64,000 nucleotides of DNA, from NCBI GenBank assembly GCA_905182985.1, contig CAJJDN010000009.1, positions 438,115 to 502,114 of the forward strand, written 5' to 3'. The DNA comes from Paramecium sonneborni (lineage: Eukaryota; Ciliophora; Oligohymenophorea; Peniculida; Parameciidae). The stretch's first letter is position 1; each line of letters opens with the position of its first letter. The notes under the pieces are model-generated. The model saw only the letters and a list, made by a program, of their open reading frames with translations. It made no database searches and was not told the DNA's origin. Shown piece after piece: positions 61,776-64,000 of the stretch. A program made the position numbers and the translations under genes.

Positions 61776-62625
61776 TTTTAATTAAATAAAAGATTTTATT
61801 TATTAAATATGCATCTTCATTCTCACTTATATTAAAAAATAAGCTATCCATCACCTCTCTCAAATAATAACCTATTTCATAATAGTCAAGACCATTTTTA
61901 ATTAATATCATTCAATCTTCTTAAATAATTTATCTATTTAATTTTCTATTATATTACATTTTATTAAAAAACAATTTTTAGAATGATTAAAACATTTTCG
62001 AGGGCTTAAATAACATGTTCTTTCAAATAATAATAATATTTTAATTTTAAATTTATTTTTATCAACTAAAATAAATCAATTAATACTATTCAAGATAGAA
62101 TTTTTTATTATACACTTAGAAATGATTCTCATACTTCCTGTATGATAAAATTTTAAATTTTAATAAACATCTTTATTATTATATGGATTTAAATCCTAAT
62201 CATAGATTATCAAAAATGATTATAACTTTATATTGTGAAAAATAAATATTATATGCGAAGATAACAGAAAAATTTATGAAAAATTTCAAATCAATGAATG
62301 ATTACAGAAAGTACAAATTTTATTATATTTTTTAGAACTTTTTATATGATTTCATAAACAATTTCATATAAAAATTGCATTTAAACATTTATTTCTTTTA
62401 AGTTAAGACTTTCTAAATTAGGGTTTATGAAATCTTTTTTATTTAAATCTCTATTTTTGAATTCTTTTGGTTTTATATTCAAAGTTATTTTTTTATTCAT
62501 TCTCAATTGCTGTTAACAAATTTACTTTTGCTTAAATTAAATTGATTATCTAGAAATAATTAGAATAACATACCTTATTTGTTGTCTCATTTTAGGATTT
62601 CTTATGATTATGATTAAAAAATAAG
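61776..62625. other. Intergenic, no gene seen
   Basis: Very AT-rich, short frames only. The eL32 promoter must lie in the first part, but I see no defined element. Confidence 0.5.
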
Positions 62626-62829
62626 ATGGCCTCATATAAATCGAATTTTGAGAAAGACCAAAATCCTGAGTCCAATGTTACAAATAATACTAAATCAATA
62701 TATTTTGTTTATTCTTCTTAGAGAAAATCAGATATAGTAATGAGATTTACATCAAAGTTAACCAGATTCAAAATTTACAATTCCATTTCAAGAAAGTCTT
62801 TCTCCAAGTAAGTTCCACTTCCCAAATGA
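62626..62829 (+). CDS. Doubtful small ORF, 67 aa
   Basis: Starts MASYKSNFEKDQNPESNVTN and ends at TGA 62827. A 29-nt GTAATG...ACCAG intron within it would switch to a longer frame. Other frames downstream also look partly protein-like (FHFPNECNPVNQTKQSFDSR), so this may be the remains of a gene rather than a working one. Confidence 0.25.
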
Positions 62830-64000
62830 ATGCAATCCTGTAAATCAAACTAAATAAAGCTTTGACTCTCGTTATACTAAAGTTTATATCTATAAAAACC
62901 TTAACAGAAATGAATAATGAAGTAATGGCAATAAGTAAAATGTTTTATAAATTACAAAACTTTTCAGCAAAACATATTTATATTAATTATGCTGCTAGCT
63001 CTGTAGTCTTCAACCTTAAGTTATTTGATTCACATATCTAATTTATAAATATCTTTAATACTCTATAAATCCATTAAGTTAAAGATTCTACTATCTTAAA
63101 TAGTTTTTCTGGTTTAGGGATTTACTCCAGTATAAAATTTCTGTTCATTTAGAAATTCTATAGTGTTATTAAAATTAAAAAAGTTGAGATTAATTTTATA
63201 TCATATTTTCTGATTAAAGAAAAGTTTTTATATATGTGAAAAATATCTTTTTAATTAATAAATCGATTATAAAATTACCATCATAATAATATATTTAATA
63301 TTAATAATAACTTTTGAATATAATCATGCATTCTCTAATATTAATAGAAATCAAATAAATATAAATTAGTTGAAAAAATCTAATAAAATGATAATTAATA
63401 AGTACATGTTATAAATTTCTTTTAAAACAAATAAAATTAAGACTTTAAAATTTAAGTTAGATATAATAATAATTGCACTTAGAAAATTCAAAGATTATTT
63501 AATATATCATGAGATTTGTACTTGATTAAATAATTAACTTTTCTTTAAAATGGAAAAAAAATTTTGTGTGATCGGTTTCATTTTTGATCAGAATTAACTT
63601 TGTGCATCAATAAGCTATATATTGGTCAAATTATCTAAGTTACTATATTTTAATAGCTGAATTTTCCCTATAATTTTATTAAAATTATTTGCTATTTATG
63701 CTATGCAACAATTGCTATAACAATCTTTTTGTGTAATCAATTGTAATCATGTGAGAAAGTGTAAAAAGTAAATCGTAACTAATATCATTGCTTAGCCATT
63801 TATTTCAAATTTAGGGGGAAAATCAAATTTAAATTCAAAGGATAAATAAAAAAATTTCAAGTTGAATTGAATTATACAAATATTTACATTAAAATTTATA
63901 ATAGTTCAAAAATAATTGCTAGTATTTTTATGGAATAAATTAAAGCTAAATATTAAATTTGTAAATTGATAACAATTTACATAAAAATTTTAATTGATAT
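62830..64000. other. Intergenic to window edge, no gene seen
   Basis: AT-rich with no convincing frame on either strand. No telomeric C4A2/C3A3-type repeat is present, so this is not a chromosome end. Confidence 0.5.

Noticed and set aside
1..64000. Operon-like or defence-island organisation
   Set aside because: Strands alternate, introns are present throughout and neighbours have unrelated functions.
63000..64000. Chromosome end or telomere-proximal region
   Set aside because: No telomeric repeat, only AT-rich sequence continuing to the edge.

Overview
The window reads as macronuclear DNA of a ciliate, almost certainly a Paramecium species. Every long reading frame uses TAA and TAG as glutamine and ends only at TGA. 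Genes are cut by very small introns (19-35 nt, mostly GTA...TAG), spacers are often under 100 bp, and base composition is strongly A+T-rich. One gene encodes a trichocyst matrix protein-like precursor, a ciliate secretory-granule protein. All coordinates below come from hand translation with this code. Standard-code frames are mostly meaningless here. I saw no rRNA, tRNA, CRISPR array or intact transposon.

1-13 kb: CDC50-type flippase subunit (cut by the left edge), ANP32-like leucine-rich repeat protein, two unknown proteins, a CENP-B/Tc5-type HTH protein, a DHHC palmitoyltransferase, a kelch protein, a cyclin, a polyglutamine RING-H2 protein, a METTL2/6/8-type tRNA methyltransferase and a coiled-coil protein. 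13.5-20.8 kb: a second ANP32-like protein, a coiled-coil protein, an RNF126-like RING ligase and the trichocyst protein. Here the assembly contains two duplicated contig ends, each joined by a single N, so several genes appear twice or in pieces.

20.9-35.9 kb: calcium-dependent protein kinase, a second kelch protein, a PX-WD40 protein, a PX-pseudokinase, and two diverged tandem copies of an unknown single-pass membrane protein flanking a rhodanese, followed by a small protein with a repeated glycine-rich motif. 36-46 kb: small unknown proteins, a mitochondrial carrier, a kinase with a possible PH-like N-terminus, a coiled-coil protein and a 1,441-residue multi-pass membrane protein with a PAS-like region. 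46-55 kb: U1A/U2B''-like RNA-binding protein, a FOP-like LisH basal-body protein, a 1,310-residue IQ/polyglutamine protein (its 5' end duplicated around a third N) and a C2H2 zinc-finger protein. 55.3-56.5 kb holds two decayed coding remnants. Then come an unknown 501-residue protein, an importin-beta family transport receptor and ribosomal protein eL32. The last 2.2 kb is almost gene-free.

The genes are unrelated housekeeping, signalling and ciliary functions packed tightly on both strands, not an operon or a single system. The least explained items are the tandem membrane-protein family, the adjacent PX-domain proteins, and the gene pairs whose start codons overlap or lie three bases apart.
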